Shown here piece after piece: positions 53,901-64,000 of a DNA stretch of 64,000 nt; position 1 is the first letter of the stretch; each line of letters opens with the position of its first letter. The stretch covers positions 43,830,602-43,894,601 of the forward strand of contig NC_134850.1 of NCBI RefSeq assembly GCF_965363235.1, given 5' to 3'. Below the pieces are notes generated by a model. The model did no database searches. It worked only from the letters and a program-made list of their open reading frames with translations, and was not told the origin of the DNA. The position numbers were made by a program, and so were the translations under genes. This DNA is from Mytilus galloprovincialis. Lineage: Eukaryota > Mollusca > Bivalvia > Mytilida > Mytilidae.

Positions 53901-56900
53901 CTAACACATAATATAACCTAGATCTAAAAGAAATATCTATCCTATACATTTAATGGATATGTAAGTATCAAAGCATTTTTATTGATTTTTTTCTGTGTAA
54001 TAGTTTAATAATTCAATAATTTTCACTGACTTCTATTCATTATTGACATTAAAAAAGCATGTCATAAAGTGTTCATTCAACTAAGTGGGGTAACTAAATG
54101 AAGGTGACGACATCTTATGTAGTTAAGAAACTGATATATGATCCTTCGCTTCAAATATATGATATATACTAATATATAATATCTAAGTAATCGCTTTTCT
54201 TTTTTTTTAAGAGACATTAATTTGCAATTTGAAACCGTGAATATTATAATCATTAAGTATACTGAATTTGCTTTTTTTTTTATTTTTGCTCTTTAAATAA
54301 AGTCGACCTAATATCTTGACTTACATCTAGAAATTGACAATGAGGGTCGGTTGAAAACAAAACTTTACGAGAAAAGAGATTATTTCAGTTTCCCAATTGT
54401 GAACTTTCCATTTCTGAGTGGCGACATCCCAGCAGTGCCTGCATACGGAATATACATCTTCCAATTGATACGATATTCCCGTGCTTGTATTTCCTATCAT
54501 GATTTCCTTGATAGAGGATTGCTGCTCACAAGGAAGCTATTAAACCAAGAGTTCCAAATGGTGAAGTTGAAATTACCCCTTCGTAAATTTTACAAACGCC
54601 ATCACGAATTGGTTGATCGTTACGGAATAACCGTTTCACAGATGATTTCGGATATGTTCCTTAAGTCATAACTACAATCCCCTTTCCTTTTCATGAATTT
54701 GACCTACCAAATTAAACTATTTACTGGGTTTGTAATAACATGAGCAACACGACGGGTGTCACATTTGGAGCAGGACCTGCTTACCCTTCCGGAGCACCTG
54801 AGACCACCCCCAGTATTTTGGTGGGGTTTGTGTTGCTTAGTCTTTAGTTTTTTATGTTGTGTCATGAGTACTATTATTTGTGCACAAAATAATGAACGAA
54901 AAACAATTATAATACAAAGTTACAAACGATAACCACTGTATTACAGGCTCCGCGTTTGGGATAGGCGCATACACAATATGCGGGGTCAAACATACTTAGG
55001 GGCGTCACACCATTTCCTTTGACTGAAGTATTATCCTTCGACATATTAGCTGACTATTAAATTCAGTATGTCTGTGATAATCTGCACATAGAAACTTTAC
55101 ATCAAATACCTTATAGAAGCTAAACATATGTAGTTAAATTATTACCAATACCAACTAATGATGAGTTTCTAAGGTAATGTCCATGAATAAGTTAAAGTTC
55201 CTAGAAAGCAATATCATGTGTGAGTGTTATATAATATGCATACCTGAGTGTAATCCGATGCGGAGCTTGAATTTACTTCCTGGTAGGTGTGGTATTTCCA
55301 GCTTCTTGATATTATCCAGAAGATCAAGAGCCATTGTTGCTATTTCTGATGCATGTCTCCTTCCATTCCTCCGAGGAACACCTTTTAATCAAGTTAATCG
55401 AAAACGTTATGTAATAAATCATAGACCATTTCTTCATTTAAATAACCAAAGTATAAAATTATCGAATGCAAGCTTCCATAAAGACAATTACAAGTAATGG
55501 TTTTTTTTTTAATTGATGCGATTGTAACGGCATCATTGACGCATTGACAAAAAAAATAGTTGTGTACTATCAGTCTCCGAGGGTATCATCAGCTCAGACA
55601 TGATTTAACAAACTTTTCTAAAATTGTCCGTTTATAAATTTTGAAATTATTAAGAAACTAAGGTTTCAACTCTCTTAGGCAAAGTTGACTTTAGATGAAT
55701 TTGGCTATCAATTTTAGGTATTTTTGTCATATAGCGCTTCAACGATTTCGGTACTTATACTTCCTGGGATTTCAAATGTTTGGCTTTGAGCGTTCCTAAT
55801 GAAGATAAATCAAGAAAAGCGCTTCTGACGCATTGAAATTATTAAATGTGTTGTTTTCATTTTTTTTACCTAAGGTTTTGCAGTTATATCGGCATTGTTC
55901 ATATGCATATCTAAGCTTTTTCAAAAGTGTTTTAGATGCCGGAATAAAGTTTTATATTGCATTTTTATTTTTAAATTGAACTTATGACATTTTAAACCAT
56001 CTCTGCTGATACTATCTCGCATTTATAACTTAAACTCGAAGTGTGCGGCCATAGATTAACGATTGTCTAAAGTTTGAGTTCTTTTAAGAGATTCACCGTT
56101 GGGATATTTTCAACATTATTGTTTACTTGCAAAAGTCGTGTAAATAGATCACTCACGGAAATGAGTTGCTTATTAGTCTCACAAGTTGATGGTACTTGGA
56201 ATGATGTCTTAAGAACGTTTTTGCCGTTATATTTTTTTATTCATCTTTATATTCCTAAAATGTAGTTCTCACCTGATACGACCATGTAGGCATCACCAAT
56301 GGTTTCAACTTTATATACATCGTAAACTTCAATTCTGGCATCAAAGCTTATATACAGTCCATTCAACATCTCAACAACTTGAAGAGGGGAACTCTGTGCA
56401 GATATACTCGTGAAACCCACAATATCACTAAAGAAAATTGTGGAATCGCCATACTGCTCAGCATCTAATTCTTCACTTCTTTTCAGACTTTCTGCGACAC
56501 TCATTGGCAACATTTGGTACAACAAAATGTCAGTTCTTTTCTTCTCTTTGTTTAAGGCTTTTGTTCTAAAGTAAGATAAGTGGAACTTTTACTATAAATA
56601 TTTATTAATGGGAAATTAGTTGGCACAACACTGTTTCTTTAAATTGTACAATGTATTTATTTTTTTTTTATTTTTTTTTTATGTAATAATTGTAAAAAAA
56701 CAAATCATTTCTTTTTTATCATATTTACCATTTGGTTTAGGGTAGATAGTGAGAAATAAAGAAAAAGAATTGTCAAAACTTTTTTAAATTACAAAATTAA
56801 ATGTATTTATAATTGGTATGAAAATAACATCATTACAGATGGCGTCAATTAACACTGTGGGAGAGGGTCTTATTGACATATGAACACAGCTGTTTAGAAA

Positions 56901-59774
56901 CATGCAACATTAGACATATGTTGTTTCTGGTTACATCGTGAATAAACAATTTTGAACTGGTTCTGAGTTCAATGAACTATCTACTAATTAACAAAAAAGG
57001 GAAGAAAAATAGAGATCGAATGAATTTAAACAAAAGAAAACCTTTTGAAGTGTTTCCACATTATGTCATAATCAAGAAACTAATAAATGTTTGATCAATG
57101 CGCGTCATTAGTTGACATCATATTTAAGTTTTCCACTTATTAGTTGTTCATATCAAAATATAAAGTATAAAAAAGTTAGTCCTACCTGTTTGCGATTGAT
57201 ATGGAATACTTTTGGATTTCAGATGTTAATGAGTACACAGCAAATACAATCAAAGGGCATACAATAAGAATGACACCAAACACTATACATATAGTTATTA
57301 CACTTTGAAGTTCTTCTTCAGATGCTTTGGCGAGACTTTCGTCAATGGTCAGTGCGAGCGCATTCTGAGTTCGCGTCAAGACTCCCTGATATATTGTCAT
57401 GTTATCAAACCATCTTTCAGCTTCATGGATAGAAGCTTGTGTACTTGTGTAATTATTTGACTTAATTCTATTTCTATAATCTTCTATCGGAACAATAACT
57501 TCGGTGTTTTTAGCAAGTTCTATGTTATAAATGTCAAATGCTATTTTAGAGTAAAATCTTGCAGATTCGAAAGTGACGTTTGCTCGATCCTGATTTTCCA
57601 TGAACAAAAGATACTTTTCTCTTGTTTCAAAACCTCCAGTAGCGTAAAATGACACACCTAACGCTCTTTCCCTACCAAACAGTTCGCTGGATACAATGAT
57701 TTCTTGATATGCTACCACGTCTTTCCAAACTGAACCTGTACTTGATTCACTAATTGCATCGTATAACCATTTCAATAAAACCATTATGCTGTTGGAATAA
57801 AAATCTAATTCGGTTTCCACGGACTGATTATAAACGTCTAGCTGATATCGGTGTTTATTCAAATAGGAGAGAAAACGTTCCCTTGTTTCCATTTCCATGA
57901 CAATATCGTCTCCTCTTGGCCATTTTGATAAGTTTTGTATTGCAAGATCAGTATCCGGGTATCTTTGCAATAGAAAATCTTTTGTCTCAGGCTTAATATT
58001 ACTGACATAAAGGGCACTCATGTCTCGTTCAAATTGAATGGTACGCAGCAATGCTCCTAATTCTATACTGAAGAAGAGGAGTTCTCGAATATTTGCAGAA
58101 CTGATATAGTTGTCAATGGCGATGGCAAACGTGTTTGCTGTCATGCCAGTAATTACCAATACTGGAATCATAACAACTGACAACATTTTGATCATTTGTT
58201 TGCGTTTTCCAGCATCTGTGATAGGATTACCTATATAATAAAGCATTTAAAATAACTTGCTTGTCAACTATATGTACTCACAACTTGATGAATATATCAA
58301 AAATAAATTTGTTGTGTTTTTAAAGGAATTTGTATCAGGAGCACTCAAGCCTGGATATTTATGAGCCATGAATTGAAAAACATCTGATGAAACATTAGGA
58401 TTTTTATGATTAAAGTTGCAAAATTTATCTAGGTTGAGCTATTAATGGGGTAGTTAGGACCCTAACAATGGCGTTGTCAGTTCATTTTCGATCTATGAGT
58501 TTAAATGTCCCTCTGGTATCTTTCACCCCTCTTTTTTGATTAATTCTTTATATATCAACGAGGAATTTCTGAAAATTATGCTACTAATGGTGTATTTATC
58601 ATGAGCTGATGATTTTCTCGAGGTCTAACATGAGGACGGTTTAGGCTTAAACATATCATTCAAAATTAACAGTTTAAAAAAAAGAAAAATATCATTGTAT
58701 GAGTCATAACAACAGAGTAGGTGTGTTTGAACAACTAGTTTTTAATGAAAGCATTTGACGATAGACTATACATCGGTTATATAAATATAATAGTTGTTTT
58801 TGAGTTTAAAAGTTCAATAATCATGTTGTTTCGAAATCTAATAGTTATAATGGTTAGGGTCCTTAAAAAGTTCCCCTTACTTTAAGATCTAGTAGGAATG
58901 TTCGAGTCTACGGCCTTATATTTTTACTTAAATTATGAGTTTTAAGTTGCTTCTCTAAGAAACTTGACTGATGGTCGTATATCATGAAAGATTAAGCTAT
59001 GACCAGAGTGACTTAAGCAATAGTTGTAGCGATATTCTGTTTCGGATGACTAGGATTGGATTTTTGTTTTGTTTAACAGCAGTTCCCATTGATTTTTAAG
59101 TTTGTATCATTATGAATTTGATAATATTTGCCTCTATTTTAACGTCTTGTGAATTTGTAATATTTAAGATTTGCCTTCACTACCAATGCATATGGTATCG
59201 CCCCTAGTTCACACTGGAGGTTGTATTGACCAAAGCTAATGAATTCAGTTGATGGTGGTTTAACTCTGTTGTTGGTTCATACTCTTGTCTGGTGTCGGTT
59301 TTTTTTTGTATTGCCCTCTTTGGATATTCAATATGATTTATTTGGTTCAGAAGCTTATAAATTTTAGCCCAACCAAAAAAAGTGAAGTTAAGTGAAGAAT
59401 ATAGTAGAGTAACGGTGTCGACACTGCTTTGAAATTTGCTTGCAATGCGATCACATATGATCTATGCCAGTCGCTAGCTTGTAAATCGCTACACACAAGG
59501 TAGTTAGAAAAACAGCAAGAAAATATGTTATCTTGCCTTTACGATATAGAGTAGACTAACACATCATTTGCATTATGTTGATAACGATTATAATTGAATA
59601 ATTATTACCTCTACAAACTGCGTCACATCTTGTAGCTGCTTGTCTCATGCTTAACATTTCCATGATAGCTGTATTGAGCTGTGATGGTGTAAGGGACAAC
59701 ATAGAACTGGAACTTGATGACCTCTTTGCAATATTTGACACCCGGTCAGAAGGTTTTATTTTCTTTCCAGGCAT
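50918..59774 (-). CDS. NIT-domain membrane guanylate cyclase, copy B (8 coding exons, 668 aa)
   Basis: Spliced coding sequence: 59774-59609, 58230-57186, 56565-56273, 55381-55244, 53843-53745, 53506-53415, 52030-51883, 50943-50918. Every exon length and intron phase equals copy A, and the protein is again 668 aa. The sensor-domain exon differs from A at only a handful of residues, whereas exon 1 and the acidic tail of exon 7 differ more. The cyclase domain keeps both metal Asp residues and the Glu/Cys guanine pair, and again has Ser and Lys where Asn and Arg are expected. The two genes are in the same orientation about 30 kb apart between coding ends, which is a tandem duplication. Both frames are intact, so neither copy looks like a pseudogene. 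Different N-termini could give different localisation or partners; that is inference. Confidence 0.9.
51620..51725 (+). repeat. Fragment of the same interspersed repeat in intron 7 of gene B
   Basis: ACTGTACCAAATCAGGAATA, GACAGTTGTTGTTCATTTG and TTTTGTCATTTGATAAGGGA. The 66-codon frame here is repeat-derived. A similar fragment lies at 44785-44900, next to the TIR element. Confidence 0.5.
51883..52030 (-). CDS. NIT-GC copy B, coding exon 7
   Basis: 148 bp. It encodes [19 protein letters not shown] and an acidic tail that differs from A (SPSPEC for STSSEI). Donor GTAAGA sits at the same codon as in copy A; reading through it would stop after eight codons. Confidence 0.88.
52890..53190 (+). 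repeat. Interspersed repeat, copy in intron 6 of gene B
   Basis: ATGATGACTGATGTACCCAT, ATATAACGGAATTTGATGAG, GCTATAAAACCAGGTTTAAT and CCTGTACCAAGTCAGGAATA. It forms a direct repeat with 49350-49620 across 3.5 kb. Confidence 0.65.
53415..53506 (-). CDS. NIT-GC copy B, coding exon 6
   Basis: 92 bp; acceptor TTTTGTAG, donor GTGTGT. It encodes [20 protein letters not shown] then [11 protein letters not shown]. Confidence 0.9.
53745..53843 (-). CDS. NIT-GC copy B, coding exon 5 (catalytic loop)
   Basis: 99 bp. The protein segment is identical to copy A through [19 protein letters not shown], including the Ser and Lys replacements of catalytic Asn and Arg. Confidence 0.92.
54312..54671 (+). pseudogene. 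C-terminal fragment of a retroelement reverse transcriptase
   Basis: The open frame from [20 protein letters not shown] through [39 protein letters not shown] and [14 protein letters not shown] to a TAA stop matches, from memory, the region after the RT domain in a widespread invertebrate retroelement family. I cannot name the clade. Nothing of the RT catalytic core is present, so it is 5'-truncated. It lies in a copy B intron, opposite in orientation to the gene. Confidence 0.6.
54672..54885 (+). repeat. 3' tail of the same retroelement
   Basis: Follows the stop codon: ACTACAATCCCCTTTCC, GAGCAACACGACGGGTGTC, GGAGCACCTGAGACCACCCC and GGGGTTTGTGTTGCTTAGTC. The same order is found in other tail copies in the window. 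Confidence 0.65.
54886..55015 (-). repeat. Interspersed repeat fragment after the retroelement tail
   Basis: AATAATGAACGAAAAACAAT, GATAACCACTGTATTACAGG and GCGGGGTCAAACATACTTAG; the same family as 45290-45420 and 27400-27545. Confidence 0.5.
55244..55381 (-). CDS. NIT-GC copy B, coding exon 4
   Basis: 138 bp. It encodes [20 protein letters not shown] and [11 protein letters not shown]. The changes from A are conservative (for example IKK for IRR). Confidence 0.9.
55590..55875 (+). repeat. ~290-bp dispersed repeat, copy 3 in gene B intron 3
   Basis: GACATGATTTAACAAACTTT, GAAACTAAGGTTTCAACTCT, CGCTTCAACGATTTCGGTAC and AAGCGCTTCTGACGCATTGA. Confidence 0.75.
56273..56565 (-). CDS. NIT-GC copy B, coding exon 3 (linker and first half of cyclase)
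   Basis: 293 bp. It encodes [29 protein letters not shown] and [14 protein letters not shown] with all metal and guanine residues found in copy A. The phases join exons 2 and 4. Confidence 0.92.
57186..58230 (-). CDS. NIT-GC copy B, coding exon 2 (TM1, NIT sensor domain, TM2)
   Basis: 1045 bp with the same boundaries and phases as copy A exon 2. The amino-acid differences I see from A are few (for example NIRELL for [14 protein letters not shown] for [16 protein letters not shown] for [14 protein letters not shown] for SEKELQ). The nucleotide sequences differ much more, mostly at silent sites. Confidence 0.92.
58440..58545 (+). repeat. Short retroelement 3' tail fragment
   Basis: Contains GGCGTTGTCAGTTCATTTTC, AATGTCCCTCTGGTATCTTT and CACCCCTCTTTTTT, matching the last part of the tail. 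It lies in copy B intron 1. Confidence 0.55.
59609..59774 (-). CDS. NIT-GC copy B, coding exon 1
   Basis: 166 bp from ATG 59774; donor GTAATAAT after AGA-G. The N-terminus is [10 protein letters not shown] then a Ser run (SSSSSS), followed by the block shared with copy A ([14 protein letters not shown]). Candidate upstream acceptors (ATGTTTAG, CAATTAG) are present on the minus strand within 60 bp of the ATG. Confidence 0.85.
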
Positions 59775-59779
59775 TTTGT

Positions 59780-61395
59780 CGGCTGGTTTTTATTCAACTA
59801 TTACTCCTAATTGTCTTCTCTTGCTAAACATGGTTTCAATTTAAGAGCATTAATCTATAACTGAATTGATTGACAATTCTTAAAGTTAAGCACATATAGA
59901 ATTAAAAAAACACCATTAAAATCAGATGTGTTTATTCACATGATATATTTCAATGTATTTTGCATACGAGCTACAGCAATGCATTTCTTTTTTTTTTTTT
60001 TTTTTGTGTGTGAAGCAATTCGAAATTACTGGCCATACTGTCTTTTTCTGTCTTGCTAAAATGTAAGGCAAAAAAGGGGGACAGAAAAAGTAAGGGAGCA
60101 AATAAAAATCCCTGTCAGCAATACTTAATAACTCAAAAATACTTTGTGTTATTCAAATGTAATAATAATAACAAAGTACTTTGTATGATGAAGTTACTTG
60201 GTCCATGCATTTGCCAGGCCTTCTGTAGTTCTCTCTATATCAACTAGAATGAACCTCTCATGAAGCAATATTCTTAATAAGTGGAAACAAGTGGAAAGTA
60301 CATGACATTCAATGCAGAAAGTAGACCAATCTGTGCTATTGATTTGTCATATTCCTTTATGTAATCCAAAGACGTTTGTATAAATTCTAAAGTTTTAATT
60401 CTAACTAACAAATTCACAACGAATTCTACTGACTACTGTAGGTCGACTAATTTGACATAACAGCTAATAAAATTGCCACAATGTTTAGATGATAATTTTT
60501 GGAATAATAAACAGAGAAGTTAAATGTTTTCAGAAAGTAAAACAATCTTTAGTATGCTTCACTGTTCATTACTTACAGAAATTTGACGATGAATTTGTAT
60601 TACTGTTCCTTAGAAACAAGGCGAACTAGTTGTACATTAGAGAATTCGTGCGTCAATTCATTATTTGAGTGAATGTGAATCTACGTTTTACACGCTTTTG
60701 AAAATAAAACAGTCAAACAAGATTTAAGAAAACACTTTTGTTAGTACTTGTATGTAAGAATTGAATAAATTAATAAGTAACTTTTAAAAATATAACACAA
60801 TCATATATTTTGACAAATGGCTCTACAGTGAAACGTACAAAACAATACCGTACATTGAACAGGACAGAAGGACCCACAAGGTCCTGTAATTGACCCTATT
60901 TCTAGCTTAAATGTAGATCGAAACTATTTGACAAATATTACACAATAACACAATGACTCGGTTGTAAATTACCATTTTGATGGAATATTGACGTATTATG
61001 CTTCTGTTCATGACATAACATATAGCAGACGTATTGAATTTTTGCTAAAATTCGATATTTCCATTGATTGTACGGGATTGGAAATATAGAAGGAATGCGT
61101 CGACAAAACAGATCTTTTTAAAACAGTCTACATATATTGTGTGTATATTTAATTTGAAAAGTTCTTTTTGTCTTTTTTTTTAAGTGTCCTGACCTCAACT
61201 GGAAACATGTATTACTTTCAATCAATGGAGTTAAAATTTAAGGTGATACATTCTGTCTCAGAATGTGTATAAACATATCAATCAGTTGGTGCATTTTTAT
61301 TTATTTTATTTTTTTGTTAAATTTATATGAATCTTATATATTTTAATTTAAAAATATCAAATTCAAAACGGCTTGAAAAGAAAATCAAAATACCT
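59780..61395. other. 5' region or first intron of gene B
   Basis: Contains a T(20) homopolymer near 59990. No gene seen. It would be intron if the leader exon at 61398 is real. 61475-62550 and 63070-63950 hold nothing I can assign. Confidence 0.4.
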
Positions 61396-61397
61396 AC

Positions 61398-61456
61398 CTT
61401 ACGTCAGTTTGCCATAGACATCAACAGTAAAGGTTATGTATCTTTACGTTTTAAAT
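61398..61456 (-). other. Candidate untranslated leader exon of NIT-GC copy B
   Basis: Paralogous to 43630-43687. The minus strand carries an AAG donor before GTAGGTATTTT, 58 bp from an X-box-like motif. It lies 1.6 kb upstream of the copy B start codon. Confidence 0.5.
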
Positions 61457-61469
61457 TAACCATGGTTAC
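61456..61469 (-). promoter_or_regulatory. Degenerate X-box-like motif upstream of copy B
   Basis: The minus strand reads GTAACCATGGTTAA. The left half-site GTAACC and central AT match the X-box; the right half departs from RRNAAC. It is weaker than the copy A site but at the same distance from the donor. Confidence 0.35.
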
Positions 61470-62554
61470 CATAAATGTTTGTAAAATGTGTTAAAATTTC
61501 CATTGATGTAATTTCTTAATGTTTCCTCTTTATATCAATAACTCAGTTCATTGGTCTGAAATTTACAAATAAAAACTTAAAGATGTTAATACGTGCCAAC
61601 ATAACTTTTAGAGCCTTTCTGAAGCAATTATCAATACGGACTGTTCGCCATTCGATCAAAACGTAATTTCTGTCACATTTCAATTAGCAATGACAATAAC
61701 GCCTCAACCATATCTGCAAGTACAAAAAAATTAACATTAGAAAGATAAAATTTAAAACAAAATCCACAAAAACGACATAACGGCTTATGAATAAAAACAA
61801 ATCGTCTAATTGTCTTAAAAAACATCACAAAAGGAGTGGATACGTTTAGAACTATCAATTTTCCTTTTTCTTTTTGGTAAATACCTGGTACATTTTAAAG
61901 TATATTTGGTGTTTTATACAACTTTCAATGTGAATCAATCCAAGGGTTTTAATGAGAAATTTCAGAACCTCACGCCAAAGTGGTCCAAACCTGTGTGTCC
62001 AATGAAAGACTGTTTTATAAAGTTTTACCTACTTAATAATAGAAAGCTCTATTTTAGTAGATTCAAAAGTTATCTTAAGCGCTGACTAATCGGACATCGT
62101 AAACATGAAAAATAATCTATGATGCTGGAATATTTTGACAGGGTCGAATTCAGTTGGACTAGAATATACCTTAATATTTAATAAATGATTACGTGTATGT
62201 CCTAATATTTAACCTGTGATATAAGCATCTGTTCAGTTGTTTTCATTTAAATACGTCTACTCGATATGTTTACTTTAAATTGTAACGTGTACAAACTAAT
62301 CGACAAAGGCTACTGTTTTCACAGTTTTAACTTTTGTTTATCCACAAAGATGAAGTTCAATAAGAATAACGGAAGCATTTCGTCATATATCTCGAGTTTA
62401 CGTCAACAGTTTTGTTGTGACATTTATTTTAAATTCCTTAAAAGGTGATTCTGATTCTTCTTCCAATTTTTTTTTTTTTTTTTTTTTCTATTTTGTATAC
62501 GCCATATAACATCTCCACTTTCACAATAAAATTGAGAATGAAGAGGGGGAATAT

Positions 62555-62760
62555 GTCAAAGAGACTATAAAAATGAAAATAATAATTGGGGATGTGTCAA
62601 AGAGACAACAACTCGTCCAAAGTATAGAAAAGACGAAGGTCACCAATAGGTCTGCAACACAGCGAGAACATCCCCCATCCAGAGACGTGCTTCAACTAAC
62701 CCCTAATCACATATATATAGTAGTTCAGTGATAATGGACGTATTACTAAACTCAGAAATA
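62555..62760 (-). repeat. Interspersed repeat fragment
   Basis: GTCAAAGAGACAACAACTCG, GAAGGTCACCAATAGGTCT, CTTCAACTAACCCCTAATCA and a GGACGTATTACTAAACTC block; the same family as 22310-22520. Confidence 0.5.
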
Positions 62761-62929
62761 TATAAATGTACTGAAATTTAATTAAAAAAATATTCATAAA
62801 ACTATAAATTGGTTGGTGCAGTTAAGAAAGGTTTGTTGTACAGTTGCAGGGTGAAAACTTGCATTGTTCATTTTGCCTAAAGTTATAAATCAGAACAAAG
62901 TAGTAATTCAAGTGAAACGATCATACACA

Positions 62930-63065
62930 AAAAAGTAAAAGAACAAAAATCCCGAATTCTAAGGAAAATTCAAAACGGAAGGTTTCTATTCAAATGGCAA
63001 AATCTAAAGATCAAACACATCAAACGAATGGATTTACAACTGTCCTATTCCTTAAATTGTACACG
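62930..63065 (-). repeat. Interspersed repeat fragment, minus strand
   Basis: AATCCCGAATTCTAAGGAAA, CACATCAAACGAATGGATTT and ACAACTGTCCTATTCC; the same family as 400-560. Confidence 0.5.
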
Positions 63066-63954
63066 CATTTTTTTTTTAAAACATGATGGATGAAACCTAA
63101 GTATACAACTAAAATCTTTAACCATGAAACAATTGCAAAATCATTTCAAACGTCATGGCAGCTAACTTTTGTGGAAATAAAGAAGACAGTTCAGTTGTGT
63201 CACACTGCAAGACTAAAAGCTATTTTGATTATGTTCATTTACCGAGTGATCCATGCTACTAATTTAAAAGTTATATGAGAAAAATGACAGAATGTATAAA
63301 AAAAATAATGGTACATGTATCTATTTTTCTACACTCATTATATCATTATATTAGTGTGTTATCGAGACAAAATATCAAAACAACTGTCAACAACTTACTC
63401 ATATATCTTATATTTGAAATAGAGGCGACAGATTCCAAAATGATAAAAAAAAAAACTCAGTCGACAACAAACTGACAATACCATGGTAAAAAAACAAGGA
63501 AACGATAAATAACAGTGCGGTGCACAAAATATGACACAGAAATTACAGAATGTGCAAAATGGCAGCAATTATATAACTGCTACTTATATGTTATCTAAAT
63601 GAAGTTGAGCACGTATAACTTCATAAAGAATTTAAAATTAGAACCCCATGTTTCTTTTTAGAACTAGATAAGATAACACCTGACTTTTTATAAAAGTCTA
63701 TGACACATACTTTATTGTGCTAATCATTCAAATCGATTTGTATAGGAATGCGTTTGGGAATATTTTCATACTAATATAAAGTATGAATCAAAAAACAATA
63801 ATGTATAATACTAATATTGTATCGTTAAGGGTTAATTAATGTACCTGAATTAAATACATACTAACATAATTTAGCTTTTACCACTGTACTCAAAGTTTTT
63901 AAACAAAATTAGAATAGTTATCAAAGGTAACCGGATTATAATTTAGTACACCAG

Positions 63955-64000
63955 ACGCGCGTTTTGTCTACATAAGACTCATCAGTGACGCTCATATCAA
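63955..64000 (+). repeat. Start of a CAGACGCGCGTTTTGTC repeat, cut by the window end
   Basis: ACCAGACGCGCGTTTTGTCT then GACTCATCAGTGACGCTCAT, resembling the GCACCAGATGCGCATTTCGA...CTTCAGTGATGCTCGTGG part of the 350-bp units. Confidence 0.5.

Overview
This is an AT-rich eukaryotic nuclear window. It has spliced genes with GT-AG introns, long intergenic and intronic stretches, and many dispersed repeats. The repeats (short TIR elements, pearl-like ~165-bp tandem units, 350-bp tandem units, interspersed fragments repeated on both strands) and the gene family together suggest a bivalve mollusc, most likely a mussel related to Mytilus. The species call is inference; no search was run.

Two genes dominate, both on the minus strand in head-to-tail tandem: copy A (coding exons 20654 down to 11307) and copy B (59774 down to 50918). 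Each encodes a 668-residue membrane guanylate cyclase with an N-terminal tail, TM1, a nitrate/nitrite-sensor-like (NIT) domain, TM2, a short linker and a class III cyclase domain. There is no kinase-homology domain. I resolved eight coding exons in each copy with identical lengths (166, 1045, 293, 138, 99, 92, 148 and 26 bp) and identical phases, including a 26-bp terminal exon that simple ORF reading misses. In both copies the two catalytic positions that are Asn and Arg in active cyclases are Ser and Lys, as in the alpha subunit of soluble guanylate cyclase. A paralogous upstream segment (43630-43700 for A, 61398-61469 for B) carries a conserved splice donor with an RFX/X-box-like motif 57-58 bp away. 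It is a candidate untranslated leader exon and promoter. If that is right, copy A has a ~23-kb first intron.

That putative intron contains two large mobile elements. One (23080-28054) is a foldback-like element with inverted ends made of AGTTCTAGGTAGAACT-type subrepeats, a core of ~300-bp tandem repeats and nested MITEs. The other (28485-34593) is an essentially intact LTR retrotransposon with 584-bp LTRs differing at one base, a tRNA-Pro type primer site and one 1588-codon gag-pol frame. Its domain order is Gag-protease-integrase-RT-RNase H, the rearranged order of Gmr1-like Ty3/gypsy elements. Each LTR carries three perfect and one imperfect heat-shock element upstream of a TATA box, so a stress-responsive promoter is predicted.

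Layout: 1-11.3 kb, repeats and featureless AT-rich DNA; 11.3-20.7 kb, copy A coding exons; 20.7-43.6 kb, mobile elements and repeats; 43.6 kb, candidate leader exon of A; 44-50.9 kb, TIR elements, interspersed repeats and pearl-like units; 50.9-59.8 kb, copy B, including a reverse-transcriptase C-terminal fragment in an intron; 59.8-64 kb, candidate leader exon of B, then repeats. I found no tRNA, rRNA or CRISPR gene.
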